DNA of 7,355 bases from CALOCN01 sp942491735 (GTDB taxonomy: Bacteria > Eisenbacteria > RBG-16-71-46 > JABDJR01), in NCBI GenBank assembly GCA_942491735.1, contig CALOCN010000005.1:1-7355 (forward strand), in the 5' to 3' direction. This document shows, in pieces, positions 6,876 to 7,355 of this stretch. The translations under genes were made by a program, and so were the position numbers. The notes below the pieces were generated by a model. It was given only the letters and a program-made list of their open reading frames with translations, searched no databases and had not been told where the DNA came from. Position 1 is the stretch's first letter. Each line of letters starts with the position of its first letter.

Positions 6876-7355
6876 TTACTTGATCATCACCATCCGTCGG
6901 GTGGGCGCTCCAGGTGCTCCACCTCCAGCCGGTAGAAGTAGACGCCGGACGCGACGCGACTGCCGTCGTCTCCAGTCCCATCCCAGGTCGCGAAATGATC
7001 ACCGGCCACTCGATTCGACTGGACCAGCAGCCGGACCTGTCGCCCGTTCACGTCGTAGATGCCGAGTTGCACCGTGGCCGCGTCGGCCAGGGTGTAGCCG
7101 ATGGAGGTCATGGGATTGAACGGGTTCGGGGTCGCCTCGCCGAGCCGCGCGATCTGAGGAGCGGAAACGACCGACGCGTCGCCTTCGACTGCCACCGTGG
7201 TGGCCGGGCACTCGAAGTTGTGGGCCATGGCGGCCGCACAGATCTCGTCGAAGTTCGGCGTGCCGTTTTCCAGGTTGCCGTCATCGTCGTCGACCCAGAA
7301 GTACCGCTCGATCTGATCGGGCTGGTGGTACCATGCACCGGAACGAAGTACGCGA
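6876..7355 (-). CDS. C-terminal part of a secreted protein with FlgD-like C-terminal domain (5' end outside window)
   Basis: About 159 residues are visible, open from the right edge. The first part reads RYFWVDDDDGNLENGTPNF then DEICAAAMAHNFECP. A DDDDGNxxNGTP stretch followed by xxICxxAxxHxF is frequent just before the tail of large secreted peptidases (for example M36- or C25-like) in related phyla, so a protease is possible, but no catalytic motif is in the window. The FlgD-like domain then runs from ATPNPFNPMTSIGYTLAD through LGIYDVNGRQVRLLV, FATWDGTGDDGSRVASG and VYFYRLE. The uncorrected frame ends at 6887 with a non-family ending. A one-base correction near 6905-6930 restores PTRRMVMIK and the TAA at 6876-6878, matching the RKMMLLK end of the M43 protease. 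The gene lies upstream of and on the same strand as the protease, with a terminator and a promoter between them. Confidence 0.75.

Overview
This is a high-GC bacterial window with five protein-coding genes, all but one intact end to end in principle, but nearly all interrupted by small frameshifts in the sequence as given. Three of the proteins end in FlgD-type immunoglobulin-like C-terminal domains (PNPFNP near the start, YFYRxE and RKMxLLK/RRMVMIK-like ends). That tail, on secreted multi-domain enzymes, together with the GC content, suggests an uncultured member of the FCB-related phyla (Eisenbacteria-, Krumholzibacteriota- or Latescibacteria-like). This placement is an inference from style, not a phylogenetic result.

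Layout: (1) 1-656, minus: a URO-D-superfamily (uroporphyrinogen decarboxylase / corrinoid methyltransferase-like) gene running off the left edge, broken by many frameshifts. (2) 657-779: divergent intergenic region with a clear sigma70-type promoter for the next gene. (3) 780-2666, plus: a secreted SGNH/GDSL-hydrolase-like protein with a Big_7-type Ig domain, a jelly-roll-like module and a FlgD-like tail; its catalytic Ser and the Asp-x-x-His motif both appear to be missing. (4) 2667-2958: about 290 bases without a gene, containing a perfect 16-bp palindrome. (5) 2959-3418, plus: a DoxX-family membrane protein. (6) 3419-3493: short convergent gap with a GC-rich hairpin. (7) 3494-6501, minus: a secreted M43 (pappalysin/cytophagalysin-type) metalloprotease with three 158-residue MAM-like repeats, a Kre9/KNH-like Ig module and a FlgD-like tail. 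(8) 6502-6875: 374 bases holding the protease leader, its promoter and the terminator of the upstream gene. (9) 6876-7355, minus: the C-terminal end of another secreted protein with a FlgD-like tail, cut by the right edge.

The three secreted proteins probably share an export and sorting route through their C-terminal domains and act outside the cell on proteins, esters or polysaccharides. URO-D-like and DoxX genes are unrelated housekeeping or respiratory-type neighbours. I see no mobile element, CRISPR array, tRNA or rRNA. The frameshifts are single-base, often in homopolymers, occur in unrelated genes and leave codon-level similarity intact, so residual sequencing error is more likely than true gene decay. 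Gene spans are therefore given as reconstructed, frame-corrected extents.
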